Assembly: GCA_026214975.1 (NCBI GenBank)
Contig: CM047807.1
Coordinates: 71,713,824 to 71,777,823, forward strand
Reading direction: 5' to 3'
From: Gentiana macrophylla
Taxonomy: Eukaryota; Streptophyta; Magnoliopsida; Gentianales; Gentianaceae
DNA: 64,000 bases
The notes below the pieces were generated by a model. The model was not told the DNA's origin and searched no databases. It saw only the letters and a program-made list of their open reading frames with translations. How positions within the stretch are numbered: the first letter of the stretch is position 1; the number at the start of each line of letters is the position of its first letter. Positions 46,914 through 58,258 of the stretch are shown in pieces. Position numbers and translations under genes: made by a program.

Positions 46914-47850
46914 TGCATCATTCAAAACAAACAATATTTATAAACCCTAACCTATATGCAAAACTAACTCCTAACCGACCGAATATCGGGTAATTGCTAG
47001 TAAAGTGGGATAAGTAAGGGGTCGATCCACAGGGAATTGGGATGTTGAATCTAATCTTATTAATTCCTTAAATTGTTACTACTAAAACAATACTAAAAAC
47101 GATAAAGTAAACTGGACAGAGGATTGTTAGTCCAAAGCCAGGAAGGATAAAAGCGAAAACGAAATCTAAACTATGAACTATAAAATAAACATAAAACAAA
47201 GATGCATGGGATCAAACAATATACAAACCAAGTGATTTCAATCCAAGTTCATCTCATGATTTTAATTCAATATTGTGGTTTCACCTTTACACGAGATATG
47301 AACACCTAATTCCTTAGTGAATCCGTTTCTCAAGCTATGAATTCCTAATCTCTTAGTGAATTCAATTATCGATCTCTCCTCTCTCGAATGTTGAGACCAA
47401 TTTCATACAAAATGAAGGTGTAGATTCAAGTTAACTCTCGTATTTTAGAATCTAGCAACCTAGATAATTAACCAATTAATTTGTCACGAATTAACGATTG
47501 AAGATCCTATCTTTCTATGGTGATCTAGCCTAACAACGACTCTCATCAACGTTAGACAACAATTAGTAACCAGTCTCTCGATCTAGTCACACAATAGCAT
47601 CATAAATCATAGAAAGATACAAAACGAATCAAAGATCATGAAAATAAAACAAGGATTGAATAAATTAAAAGAATAAACTCACTTAGTTTGGTACAATGGA
47701 TGATCTCCATGAATCAACAACGAAAAGAAAAGCATCCTAATCTAACCCGGATCACCCGAGCACAAGGCTCGGGTGACCGCCCTGAGACCTGAAGAAAAGC
47801 GTGGCTCGCTTGGTGAAATCGATGTAAAAATTTGTGTGTTTTAGGGTTTG
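46914..47850 (-). repeat. Element G: inverted Athila-like LTR running into the gap
   Basis: Begins TGCATCATTC and contains the inverse of the usual LTR 3' part (CACAGGGAATTGG, GACAGAGGATTGTTAGTCCAAA). Near 47750-47790 it has CACCCGAG...CTCGGGTGA, an inverted pair in the position where the other LTRs carry their GGACG palindromes. The other end and target duplication are hidden by the gap. Confidence 0.6.
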
Positions 47851-47950
47851 NNNNNNNNNNNNNNNNNNNNNNNNNNNNNNNNNNNNNNNNNNNNNNNNNN
47901 NNNNNNNNNNNNNNNNNNNNNNNNNNNNNNNNNNNNNNNNNNNNNNNNNN
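47851..47950. other. Assembly gap (100 N)
   Basis: Exactly 100 Ns, the conventional placeholder for a scaffold join of unknown size. Confidence 0.99.
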
Positions 47951-48139
47951 AAGACATCAATGATTGATTGGCCTCCTCAGGATGGTCACCTTAGCATTGG
48001 CCTCCTCTGGCCGGCCACTTCATTTGCAAAAGTGAAATTTCACCAACCATTCCGAAGTTTTCTTGTACAAAGACTTGCTGGGCGATAACACTACAAAAGA
48101 ATGAATCTTAGAAGACAAAAAAATCAATAAAGAAAATAG

Positions 48140-49640
48140 TAGACTACATAAGAAATTACTTACAGTCGGCCAAAATCCTCGTGGACATATCCTCAAAATC
48201 AAAGAGGAATCACTTGCATGAAGTCCCAGATGAAAGCAGGCATGTGCCTTTTCTTACTTTTGAGAAATAGATCTCAGGGGCATGTGATCGAGGCGAAAAT
48301 TTGGATTAGCAGAGGAACTCCTAAGTCGGTTGACATTATATTCTCGGCGACTTGCCAATATACGAGCAGAAGGCTCGGTGCAACATCCTTATGCAGGGCG
48401 ACCTCACGGACTCAACATCTATCTCCCGATTCCGCTTCTAGCGGGCGCCTCACCATGCTCGGGAATGACCAATAAAGTCTACCGAGAATCCTCTTTGCAT
48501 CCATTCTGTCTCCTCATCCTCATCAACATCAATGTTAATCAAATCATCCATATTAGCCATTGCATAGACAAAAGATAATTAAAGTATGTTCAAAAACAAG
48601 AGCAAAAAATAAATTCATACATACATTTATTATATTCTTCCTTGGTGAATTCTACATAGCCGAGAAGGGCCCTTGGTAAGAAGGCGCACGCGTTTATCAG
48701 CAGGCGATCGTATCCAAAGTCAACGAAATTTTATTCTTTGTTAAGATATTCGACAAGTGTGAGATCTATGTGATCTTCCAACTTGTCCTTCATGGAAGAG
48801 GTATTCCACCGACCAGATTCACCTCATTGTTGTGCTTCCGAAGAAGAAGCGCTCTTGCCCTTTTCTTGGTTTTGTCTTTTACGAGATCTGAGGAATAACT
48901 GATTCGACTTACCGGCTCTACGCGAAATGGTACCACCCCGCTACCCTGAGTTAGCTTACATTGGTAGAAGTTCTGAATAACCTTACGAGAGAAAGGAGTG
49001 GTGTTCGAGACGACACCAAATCATGAACCCCACGAGGAATTTAGCGTATTCGGATTGATTTGACCAACCCCCAACTTATAATACCGCATCACCTCGACAT
49101 ACCCAGGAGGAAGAGGAAATCTTAGACCGCTATAAAGTTGGTCGGACATACACCTTATCTGAAACATCTTTGGGGATTATAAGCATACTCAAGTGGATTT
49201 GGGAAGAACAACTTCAAAAGGGTCGATCTGAATCTTATAAGTTTTCAATAAAGCTGCGTTTGATTTGGTCATTTGCTAGAAACACCATGGCAAGCCATTA
49301 TCGCTTTAGTTTTGTCGAATCGATTGATCTCCTTTTCAAGGTATTTAAAAAAGCGGTGTGATCCTCACAGATAATGATGAGCGATTGAAGTAGGAGTAAA
49401 AATCCAGGAGGAAGAAGATGAGAAGGCAAAAGACACAAAAGATTATCCCCAAAAGTGGAAGTATTCCTTAAATCGATCGAGAGAAGATGGATGATCGGCG
49501 TTGTGACATTTTCAAAACAAGCGAGGGTTGGAGAATTCACTTCCTCGCTTTTATTACGGTTGAAGTTTTTTGGTGATTGAAACAACCTTTCCGCAGAATC
49601 ACTCAAAGCGATGTCGGCTCTCAAACTCATGAAATAGACA
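48140..49640 (-). pseudogene. Antisense ORF of D with putative gypsy-type transposon domain
   Basis: On the minus strand around 49135-48990 the sequence reads GLRFPLPPGYVEVMRYYKLG, then VGQINPNTLN and, after a one-base shift, FLVGFMIWCR. LRFPLPP...L..GQ.NPN....F is the signature of the PF04195 (putative gypsy-type transposon) domain as I know it. Upstream (49298-49630) is an open frame starting MSLRADIALSDSAERL, and downstream the frame is fragmented. Position between gap and 3' LTR, opposite to the element, matches the antisense ORFs of Tat elements. Function in the element is unknown. Frameshifts make it non-functional here. Confidence 0.55.
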
Positions 49641-49879
49641 AGGAATTAAAAGGAAGAAGAAGAAATAACACAGAGAAAGAAACTTACTTGTAATTGCAGA
49701 GGTGGGGCTCAAAAAGTTTGAAATAAAAAAGTCGTTTGACAAGAGGTGTGATTATGTGACAAGAAGTAGAAGCGATGTGATGGTTCAATTCCACGATTAT
49801 GACCACTAATCAGTACAATTTGGCCTCGTTTAGTGGTACATTGATGACGGAAGTTAGAGCGTTGCGAGACTAGAGGCAT

Positions 49880-50395
49880 TGTAAAAGCGATCCCCCGAGT
49901 TTAGAGGGCTTATTATGATATATGGGCCTTTTGGGCGGGTTATATACAATTGGGCGGACCCACGATAAAGATGAATGGATTGGTAGAGCGAGACTCCACC
50001 GGTTACATGCGAGAAGGTCTTACGAGGCGAGTCATTCCATAAGCGAGGACTTCGCCATGTCTTTGGTCGAAGCGTTTCCAAACGGGATGAAGCGGGGCGA
50101 AGACCGAGTCAATAATGACATAACCGTTTGCAAGCGTGGATAGATCCACGCGTCTTGCGGTTGATAAAATAGCTACCGATAACTTCCCACTATGGAAGAG
50201 GGGTTATCCCCACGATCTGAGACATAAAAGGAAGACCACGAACTACGAGGGGACTTGATTCCATTTCAATACTTAGGCCCCGGATCGTGGCGGCTCTCTC
50301 GAAGAGTTCGGTCCAACTTAATATTAGTTTCATCATTTTATATCAATTTCTAACTCGGATCACCCGATTACCCGATTCTGATTTGAGCAACATCA
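49880..50395 (+). repeat. 3' LTR of element D
   Basis: TGTAAAAGCGATC...GAGCAACATCA, 516 bp. ACATAAAAGGA near 50222 is a possible TATA region. Confidence 0.55.
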
Positions 50396-51070
50396 CCGAT
50401 GTCAACAACTCTTAACTACAATAAGTGGGATTAAAAAATCATGCACACAAAGAAGAATAAGAAAAGCTAGAATAGTCAATATTATTGCAAGAAAACCATA
50501 TAATATTAAAATCCACTTTCTCAAAATATATATATATATATATATATATCCACGTGAAAACTTTCTTTGGGAGGCTAGATCCATCGATTATTATTTTATT
50601 TTCTTTAGAATGATTTAAAAAAATTCCCTTTTGGGATCGATCGATTCATTTGAATCTTCAGTTACCGAAAATAGTGATAGCATATTGATAGGGTTTGTTG
50701 AAGTGGTTTGTAAAGATAAGATGACTTGTTAGGATGCAAGTATGCAACTGATAGTATCACTTTAGATTTTTTTAAGTTTATTTTACTTTTTACTTTTTAA
50801 ATTTTTATTTGAAAGTTCAATATTACATAGATTTAAAGAGATAAGAACAACTTACGAGAAAAAAAAACAGATTCGAAATTCAAATTTAAGATTCAGAACA
50901 TCCTAGATTGGGCTACATTAAGCCGAGTTATGGGGAGTTAGTTAACGTTGAAACTAACGGGATGCGTTTTTCACGTATTATAGCTGGGTGGAGCGAGATA
51001 ATTACGGATTTGGATTAAAATTACGGACAATCAATTTTGTTGTTGCTTTCAAATATATATATAGTATGAA
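50396..51070 (-). repeat. Second copy of a Helitron segment, with the Helitron 5' end
   Basis: 50396-50942 matches 14777-14893 joined to 18062-18503 at roughly 95% identity, without the MULE and without H. Beyond it, AACGTTGAAACTAACGGG...ATATATATAGTATGAA continues to the Helitron 5' edge at 51070. The plus-strand membrane-protein frame of 18184-18501 is present here but broken. Confidence 0.75.
50646..50943 (+). pseudogene. Broken copy of the 105-residue Helitron frame
   Basis: Matches 18184-18501 with stops (TTGTTAGGATG in place of TTGTTCGGATG) and several one-base deletions in the T-rich membrane stretch. Confidence 0.5.
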
Positions 51071-51130
51071 TACATCAATACACCAAATGACTAAAACAAA
51101 AGCCAATACTGCATATTACTAAAAAACCAG
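51071..51130 (-). repeat. 5' LTR of element A, third piece
   Basis: Aligns with 5339-5398 (CAATAC.CAAATGACTAAAAC). The MULE begins next. Confidence 0.8.
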
Positions 51131-51350
51131 GTCAGTATTTGGATTTTAAATGCGATAACTTTCTGCTTTTCGATTTTCGTCATCATTTTTACTCGTGCGG
51201 AATTTTAGTCTGTAACGTTGCAAAAATGGTCTTGTCTAGGCGGGAAAGCTTAGCTGGACTCATTTTTCCGGAATTTGATGATGTGGGCTGCCACATAACG
51301 CCGACGTGGCCACTTGGTCCAATTTTTGCCAAGTAGGTCGACAAATAACA
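51131..51350 (+). repeat. Left terminal inverted repeat of MULE C
   Basis: Pairs with 59692-59927. Diverged by substitutions and small indels. Confidence 0.85.
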
Positions 51351-51564
51351 GGAAAATCAATTGGCTTTTCATTTCCCACAAAATAGGTCATTCCCAACCC
51401 CTCGTCTCCTTCAATTTCCCATCCATTAATTTTGCTTCTCCTCACTTCATCTGCTGCAACCTACCCAAAATTGAAGACAAAATCATCTGCATAACGAAGA
51501 ACCCGTCTGAAGAACTTGCAAAATCAAGGAGCTCTCTTCGCAAGAACAGCAAATCCAGCATGGA

Positions 51565-53080
51565 TAAGCATCCCTTACAGGTTCTTAAGAAGGCTCGTGT
51601 TTATGGTAAGCTTTTCTTATCTCTCATGTTATTTCACTAAAGTGAATGTTAATTGTAGTTATACATAGAATAAAGGCTTTGTTTTTTTCGATTTAGGGAC
51701 CACTTTGCTTTAAATTAACACAAGTTGAAGCTTACATGTGATTTTCATAATTCTTTAATTTGCAGTCCTCTTTTTTCCCGACAAGACATGGCTTTTTTTA
51801 TGATTTTGGGCTAAAGTCCAAATCTTGAATGTCTTTTCTTGTTTCCATGCTATTTTGTAGGTTCTCCAACTCCAAACATCATTGTACGTTTGCATTTTGG
51901 GGGTACATTTCATCATACAGCTAGTGGGTCGAAATACATTGGTGGTAGGCAATTTGATATTAAGAATGTAAAGAAAGATGTTTTGACATATCACATATGC
52001 GTAGTGTGCTAACCAATGAAGGAGTTAACAAACCTTTTAGACTATATAATTATGTCAAAGATGGATTTGTTTTGATATGGGATGACAAGGATTTAAGTAA
52101 CCTAGTTGTGAAAAAGTGAAAGGTGATGGATGTTTGGCACTTTATGTGGATGGTGAATGAATCTGTGAGTCTTGAGCAAGTAGATAAACTTGGATTGAGT
52201 CAAAGGGATGGTCATGGGAAAGAAAATGTCGATGTAAGTATGATGATAAATTTAGTAGAGACAACGATGATGTAGAGTTTGATTTAGATGATGTAGAGTC
52301 GATGATGCCTTGGATGATAAATGGTTTGCTGATAATGTGGTCCTTGGTGTGGAATGGTTTCCTGAATTATCAACAGAATGTGATCACTTACAGAAGTCAA
52401 ATGTGCAAGAGCAAGAGGGTTTAGCTTGTGATGATTCTTCTAAAGAAGAGGATGTAGTCGTATATGAATGATGACTTGGATAGTGGCAAAGATTCAGATG
52501 ATGAGGACAGGGAACAAAAATTCCCTATGTTTAACACAAGAGATTTGTATGATCCTGAATTTAAAATAGGAATGAACTTTGACAATAAGAAAATACTCAA
52601 ACAAGAAATACACTCACATGTACTCAGAACAAATAGGAATATAAACATTACAAAAAATGATAATGAGAGGGTGCATGCCAAATGTGCTGACAAAGATTGT
52701 GGGTGGATGCTTCATGGGTTAATTGTTAAGGGTGACTCCAAATTCAGGAAAATACTTGAACAAATTTTCATGTCAAAAACAATCCTGATCATACTTGTGC
52801 AAAAACAAATTTTTCAAGGTGATTGAAAATTTTCATGTCAAAAACATGAGAGTGAATGGATTTACGGAAAATACTTGAACAAATTTAAGAGTGATCTAAT
52901 AGAAATATAAAAGGGTTTAGGGAGGATGCCATTCTTTGAAACTAGATGCCACATTTGGAAGATCAAGCCTATAGGGCAAAAAGAAAGGTTATTTCTATCA
53001 TTGAGGGTGACTCTGTGGATCAGTACACTTTGTTGTGGGAATTTATTGAGGAGGTGAAGAGATCTAATCCAGGAAGTAGT
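51565..53080 (+). pseudogene. MULE transposase, N-terminal part, degenerate
   Basis: A short first exon MDKHPLQVLKKARVYG ends at a GTAAGC donor (51606). After a TAG acceptor at 51860 comes PNIIVRLHFGGTFHH and YIGGRQFDIKNVKKDVLTYH, the N-terminal domain common to MuDR-like proteins. Stops follow, then an acidic stretch (DDLDSGKDSDDEDRE). The MuDR domain is FKIGMNFDNKKILKQEIHSH, then NINITKNDNERVHAKCADKD and CGWMLHGLI (52550-52730). It goes on as KVIENFHVKN and LLWEFIEEVKRSNPGSS, where a solo LTR interrupts it. Many stops show the gene is dead. Confidence 0.85.
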
Positions 53081-55048
53081 TGTTGAAATAGTGTCCTAAA
53101 CCCAATCGGGTTGGACCGGATCCGACCTGGTCGAATCATTTCTACTATTTCTTTATGTTTATACATATGTTAAATGGATTTTATGTTGTCATATATTTAT
53201 TCTTTTTAGGAACCAATTGTGAATTGTTATATGATAACGCCCTTAGTATTAAACTATGACAGAGAAACCATGATAGGCGATTATGGTTGATAAGATCTCT
53301 AATCACTTTAATAAGTTTGATACTTAAATGTCTCTGAGGCTTATATACTATTAAGCAGGACATTGATAGTACAAGCGGACTATACGTATTAGATGTCTTA
53401 TGTCCTTAAGAGGCGGATAGATCTCGTCTATCGAAGTGTAGAGACACTTGGGTATGCACGTGGGCGTGTATTAGAGAATGCATACGTTAGACTGACCCAC
53501 TTACACTGTTAAGTGTCACACTATGTGGCAGTTGTGTAATTATCCTTAGGACCGGAGTCTACATGGCATCACGGTGTGGATTGTCATGATTTGACACTAT
53601 TGAGGTTTCCCCTAGCCATGGGGCGATCATGCGGTAGTGATTGGGTGTGATACTGAAGCATGCGGAGTATACGTGTTTGGTCGTCCGGAAATCGCGTACC
53701 CTAATAGTAGGGGTGAATATCCGAAAGGGCCTTCTTATAAGGAATGTATTACTCTCGTGAATCTTTGCAAAGTGGGAGTAAACGAGTTACTTCGTGAGAG
53801 CATGATATCCAGATTATAAGATACGGTCATTGATGCTTGACACTCGACGTACGACCGTATGGATATTATTACAGCGATATGATTCTATTTACACGGTAAC
53901 TGTTTCACATGAAAAGGTAGTAGTCATTGCATTTGAATCTTCCGATGATTGGGGGTCATGGTGTGTTGCTAGACGCTATCCTATGATCGTTAGGTATGAA
54001 GGGCATTTTAAGTAATTTGCACTTTGTGCCTACACCAACATATTCGAAGCCTATCGGTCACACACATATGAACATCAAGTCGGATTAAAATGTGGTTATA
54101 GTTGATAACCAAATAAGGAAAGAATTTATCTCATGCTATAAAGGTTATAGTGGTAAATTAATATTGTGGTATTTATTTATTATGAATAAGTATAATACAA
54201 GATATTAATTATGTTGATTAATTAAATATACATATAATGTATATGTATATGTCGAAAATATATATGTATATGATACACATGTATTTTGCAAATTAATTAA
54301 TCATAATATCATATTAATTAAAGAAAATCTCAATTCCCAAATTAGTGGAGAGAGGGGACGCCATTTTTTAAGTGTATCAGATACATTTGAATTGTTCAAT
54401 TTAATTAATAAGATTACCATAATAATAATATTAGATATTAATTAATTTTATGGAAAAATAGATTTATGATAATAAGATAAAGATATATTCAATATAAGAT
54501 ATTGTCGATATATATCTTGGGAAAATATATTTAGTATAGGATATTGAATATTAAATGAGATGAATCAATCAAAGGTATTTTCCATATTTTATTAGGACAA
54601 TGTTTTCTTTCTCCCCAATCTACTAGGAAGCTTCTCCCAATCAGATTGGGATTGTCATAGAGGCGCACCACACTCAATTTAAAGGAGGGGTTGGCTAGCT
54701 CTTTTGTACATCACAATTCCAAGAGACTAATAGTTTCTTGTGAAAAATAGAGAGCTTCTTAGAGAGTGTTTTGAGTGAGAGAATATGTCGGTCTAGCAAC
54801 CGAGTTTTTCTAGTAGCAATCCAATGGTGGATTCTGAGGGGTTTTTCGTGTGGACTGGCGGTAGAGGCCGAAGCTTGGGCGGCTCCGTGCACTGCTACTC
54901 TCCTTAGACGGTCAAAGCGTCAATCTTTTAGATCATGCAAGGTATTCACCGTTTACTTCTTTTATGGTTGTTGTTTAAACGAAGTCGATCCTGGTTAAAG
55001 GAAATAAATTTTTGAATTCCACTACGTTCCCACGTATATTTCCTAATA
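53081..55048. mobile_element. Solo LTR inside the MULE transposase, 1968 bp
   Basis: TGTTGAAATAG...TATTTCCTAATA with a perfect target duplication GTAGT (53076-53080, 55049-55053). The transposase reading SNPGSS|VILSTNDGGN joins across it. The right end TA instead of CA is a mutation. The LTR has no coding domain. Its length and start resemble Copia LTRs, but I cannot assign the family. Small frames inside (for example 53637-53819) have no known domain. Confidence 0.82.
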
Positions 55049-55053
55049 GTAGT

Positions 55054-56330
55054 GTCATATTAAGCACTAATGATGGTGGGAATGGAGATCCCGATTTGAT
55101 AAGTTTTACATTTGCATTGTGAAAGGGTTTTAAATGGTTGTAGACCACTTTTGGGGCTAGATAGGTGCCATAATGAGTCCACATGAAGGGTTTTATTATG
55201 CAGTAGTTGGGGTGGATCCTAACAACAACATAGTCCCACTTGCCATGTGGTTATGCAGAAGGAGGATAGACACACATGGGAGTGGTTTTTGACATTGTTT
55301 AAGGTTGATTTAAACATTTTGAAGATTTGCATGGACATTTATGAGTGATAAACAAAAAGTGCGATCGAGCAATGCAAGAGGTGTATCCAAATGCAACACA
55401 TAGGTTTTGTGTCAGGCATTTGCATGAGAACTTCAAGAGGCGGGGGTTTACGGGACAACACTTGAAAAATGCATTGTGGAGAGCAAAGCTAGGGCATGTC
55501 TGATTAATGAATTTGAAAAAAAAGGAAGAGATGAAAGAGTTGAATGAATTTGCAACTAAATGGTTTGAAATAAAACCACGAACAATGGAGTAAGGCATAC
55601 TTTAATGACATTCTAAAATGTGATATGTTCTTTGAATAATGGTTGTGAATCATTCAACTCTTGCATTCTTGAGGCAAGAGAGAAGCCTATTGTATCAATG
55701 TTGGAGTGGATCTTAGAGTATCTAATGAAGAGAATGCAAAAAAGCGTGACAAGTGTGATCAAAGCAAGAAGTGGAAAGGACCCTTTTGTCCAAAGATTCA
55801 AAAAATAATTGATGGTGCTAGTGACAAAGTGGGGGGTATTCCAATTAAAGGCGAGATAAGTTTCATTATCAAATTAATTGTTTTGACCAGTTCAAGGTAT
55901 CTTTGTTGATTTAGAAAAAGGCACGTGTGGGTGTAGGAGATGGGATCTAAGTGGCATCCTTGCAAGCATGCATTATCTGTAATCTACAATGAAAATTAAC
56001 TTCCCATGATTTTGTCAACATTTGTTATAAAGTAGACACTTTCAAGAAGGTTTATACCCTGTCATCATGCCTATCAATGGAAGAAGTGAGTTGAGACCAA
56101 CCGGTTATATTCCTCCACAGCCACCAAATGCTGGTAGGGTTGTTGGTAGACCAAAAAGGGCTAGGGAAAGGGATATGATGAGCCATCACGAGAAGATGAA
56201 TAAGAGATCAAGAGGATCGGAAAGCCTAAGGGGCAAGATGAACATAGGCTTAAGAGACAAAAGATTCACTTAAATGTGGTAATTATGGATCCAAAGGGCA
56301 CAATAAGAAAACTTGTCATCAACATACAAC
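55054..56330 (+). pseudogene. MULE transposase, catalytic and C-terminal part, degenerate
   Basis: Reading in pieces: AMQEVYPNATHRFCVRHLHE and NFKRRGFTGQHLKNALWRAK (55370-55490) are the helical part between the second Asp and the Glu of the DDE core. Then SLNNGCESFNSCILEAREKP and ILEYLMKRMQK follow, the N.CESFN...ARDKPI motif after the catalytic Glu. KWKGPFCPKIQKIID and, after a frameshift, CGCRRWDLSG / PCKHALSVI form a SWIM zinc finger (CxC...CxH). The tail has RPTGYIPPQPPNAGRVVGRP and a zinc-knuckle-like KCGNYGSKGHNKKTC lacking its second Cys. The first catalytic Asp block is poorly preserved. Confidence 0.87.
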
Positions 56331-57234
56331 TCAAAATGATCAATTGGAGCAAAGACGTATGTATTTGTTTATTGTTATCTTTACTTCACTTGTACTATTT
56401 AATTCATTGTATTCAATTAAACTAGAAATTAAATGTTAGGAGGAGATTGAGTTTTCTCACTACATGGCCACTCAATTTTCTGAATTTGGTGGCAGTGGTA
56501 GTCAATTGATCAGTGAAGTTGGGGAATATAGTAGGCCTCCCAAATTGCAGGTACAACTGTGTATTTTCTCCATTCTTAGAATGTTTACTAAATCTATTTT
56601 TCCTTTCCATCTAGTAATTGCTACTAGTTGTCTATATGACATGGCTGGGAGTTAGACAATATTCTTGTTTTTTTTGGGATGATTTTGAGACAATATTCTT
56701 GTTTTTGTCCTCATTTGCAGTCTGATTCTTATATTTTTAATCTGACTTTTTAATATGCCTGCTGATATAGTTTAAGTATTAGTCAAAAGTGGTATGTATA
56801 TTTTAGGCCTGCTGAAGTTGTTGGTGATGCTTACTTTTTTGGAATTGTATATTTTAGGTCTTTGTTTCAATTAGCCTAATTGCTTCTTGGTGAACTTTGT
56901 TCTTGGTAGGCTGTAATTCTTTTAGGCCCCCTGCAAAATTTACATTTTTTTGGCATGAAAGTGTTGATTTATATGTTTTTTTCTTGGACATGTTTATCGG
57001 ATAACTTACCATTATCATTAGTTTCATGCTTGAATTTCTAGCTCTTTCTCTCTACATGAGTTGTGTTTTTATTGATGTTAAGATGTTGTTTTCGGCTGCC
57101 ATTAAATTGAATTGATAAGATTTTTAAAAAAGTTATGAATTGATTTGGTTCGATTTAGATTATATCACCTATTGACACCTTTATTAAACTTGAATTTTGG
57201 AATTCAACGAGAATTCTTAATTGGCTAGTTGTAA
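56331..57234 (+). other. Probable 3' intron region of the MULE gene
   Basis: T-rich, no coding match. Contains the first copy of TTGGTGATGCTTAC...GGAATTGTATATTTTAGG at 56821-56861, repeated after the plastid insert. Confidence 0.45.
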
Positions 57235-58003
57235 ATAGCCCTGTGTGGAACAAAGGATTATCCGGGCCTACACCGAGGTATTGACGGTGAATTTAAAATC
57301 TCACGAGAATGGGATACGATGAGATAGAATGCAAAGGCAGGGAGCGGGTTACCTACTCTTAATGGTCAAAGCGAGACTTTTTATTCATAACGATCAACTT
57401 TACGATGATCCTATTGGATTCGGAAGCTCATAACATTGGTCCCGATAAACCCCAATTTAGTGCTTCTTTTCCACCAATAATACTTACACACCTCAACCTC
57501 GTTTCTACAAAAAACGGGATTACACGTAGTCTAACTCACTTCCTCTTTTCGGTTTGTGTTTGGGAATATCCCCATTCGAGAGGTCCGAGATCTACATCTA
57601 TGAATTGAAAGGTCCGAATGATCGGCTATGCAATCAGTGGTTAGAATCAATAGGCCTTCAAATTGTTCATTTGAAAAATGGAAACCCTTCCTATTGGATG
57701 ATCATGATACTTCCAAAAATCTAAATTCTTGATCAATGGAGGATGAATAGTACCCTTTTGTTCAATAAGATACTTGACCTCCTTGCTTCTCTCACTTGCA
57801 CACTCCTCCTCCCGCCAAGCCCCTTTCTCCTCGGTCCACAGAGACAAAATAAAATGTAGGACGGGTTCCAACACCAATGATTCATCACGGAAGAAGCGGA
57901 CTGACTAAGCCGGGATCACTAACTAATACTAATCTAATAGAATAGAAAAGATCTGTCTTTTTGTATACTTTCCCCGGTTCCTTGCTACGCGGGCTTTTCT
58001 TTT
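57235..58003 (+). other. Plastid-derived DNA (NUPT) with a ycf2 fragment
   Basis: 57577-57680 reads [19 protein letters not shown] followed by [14 protein letters not shown] (D at the dot in the plastid form), then a frameshift and KFLINGG near 57725, a piece of the large plastid protein Ycf2. The flanking TTGTATACTTTCCCCGGTTC at about 57960 and nearby sequence also look like plastid inverted-repeat DNA. At least two plastid pieces seem joined, since ycf2 stops at about 57770 and the next part is not its continuation. One-base deletions show decay after transfer. The part 57235-57390 is less certain. Confidence 0.75.
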
Positions 58004-58005
58004 CT

Positions 58006-58258
58006 TGGTGATGCTTACCTTTTTGGAATTCTATATTTCAGGCAAGAAGGAAAGTAGGTGATAGTAATAATGAACCAACGTCATCTGAGAAGCTTCAACA
58101 ATGCCAAGTTGACAAAGGAAGAAAGGAGGTGCCATTAAGAAGCGGTAAATGTTTGAAGACTACACCAACACCATAGCAACTTCAACAATGCCAAGTTCAA
58201 GCTGACAAAAGCCCAAAAGAAGGTGGAAAGAAGAAGTACAAATCATTGTCACAACTCT
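58006..58258 (+). pseudogene. Last exon of the MULE gene, likely
   Basis: After TATATTTCAG (acceptor-like) the frame reads ARRKVGDSNNEPTSSEKLQQ, CQVDKGRKEVPLRSGKCLKT, a stop, then CQVQADKSPKEGGKKKYKSL and a final stop at 58258. The low-complexity Lys/Gln-rich tail with the repeated QLQQCQV fits the variable C-terminus of MULE transposases. The 5' flank (58006-58043) duplicates 56821-56861. Confidence 0.45.

Larger units (their letters stand above)
47951..50395 (+). mobile_element. Element D: 3' part of a second Tat-like element, plus orientation
   Basis: Ends ...CAACATCA, followed by CCGAT (50396-50400), and the same CCGAT is at the matching point of the uninterrupted copy (14777-14781), as expected for a 5-bp target duplication. 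The LTR is 49880-50395, preceded by GAGACTAGAGGCAT. Between the gap and the LTR is a minus-strand ORF region of the Tat antisense type. The 5' half is beyond the gap. Confidence 0.6.
13364..51070 (-). mobile_element. Helitron-like element, minus orientation, heavily interrupted
   Basis: Left edge: on the minus strand the sequence ends with a hairpin CCGTGC-ATA-GCACGG, a short spacer, then CTAG, followed by a host T. This is the classic Helitron 3' end. Right edge: the minus strand begins TTCATACTATATATA, close to the usual TC start, after a host A. The uninterrupted site (A|T) is present in the other LTR of A at about 5338. There is no target duplication, as expected. No Rep/helicase gene was seen, so it is non-autonomous. 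Inside are a MULE, the H/F/E retroelement nest, the gap and element D. A 0.56-kb part (14777-14893 plus 18062-18503) recurs at 50396-50942. Confidence 0.7.

Noticed and set aside
53081..55048. A host gene inside the MULE (short ORFs at 53637 and 53830)
   Set aside because: The segment has a clean 5-bp target duplication and LTR-like ends, and the transposase reading joins across it, so it is a solo LTR.
57405..57608. 67-residue ORF as a nuclear gene
   Set aside because: It is an out-of-frame reading of plastid ycf2 DNA.
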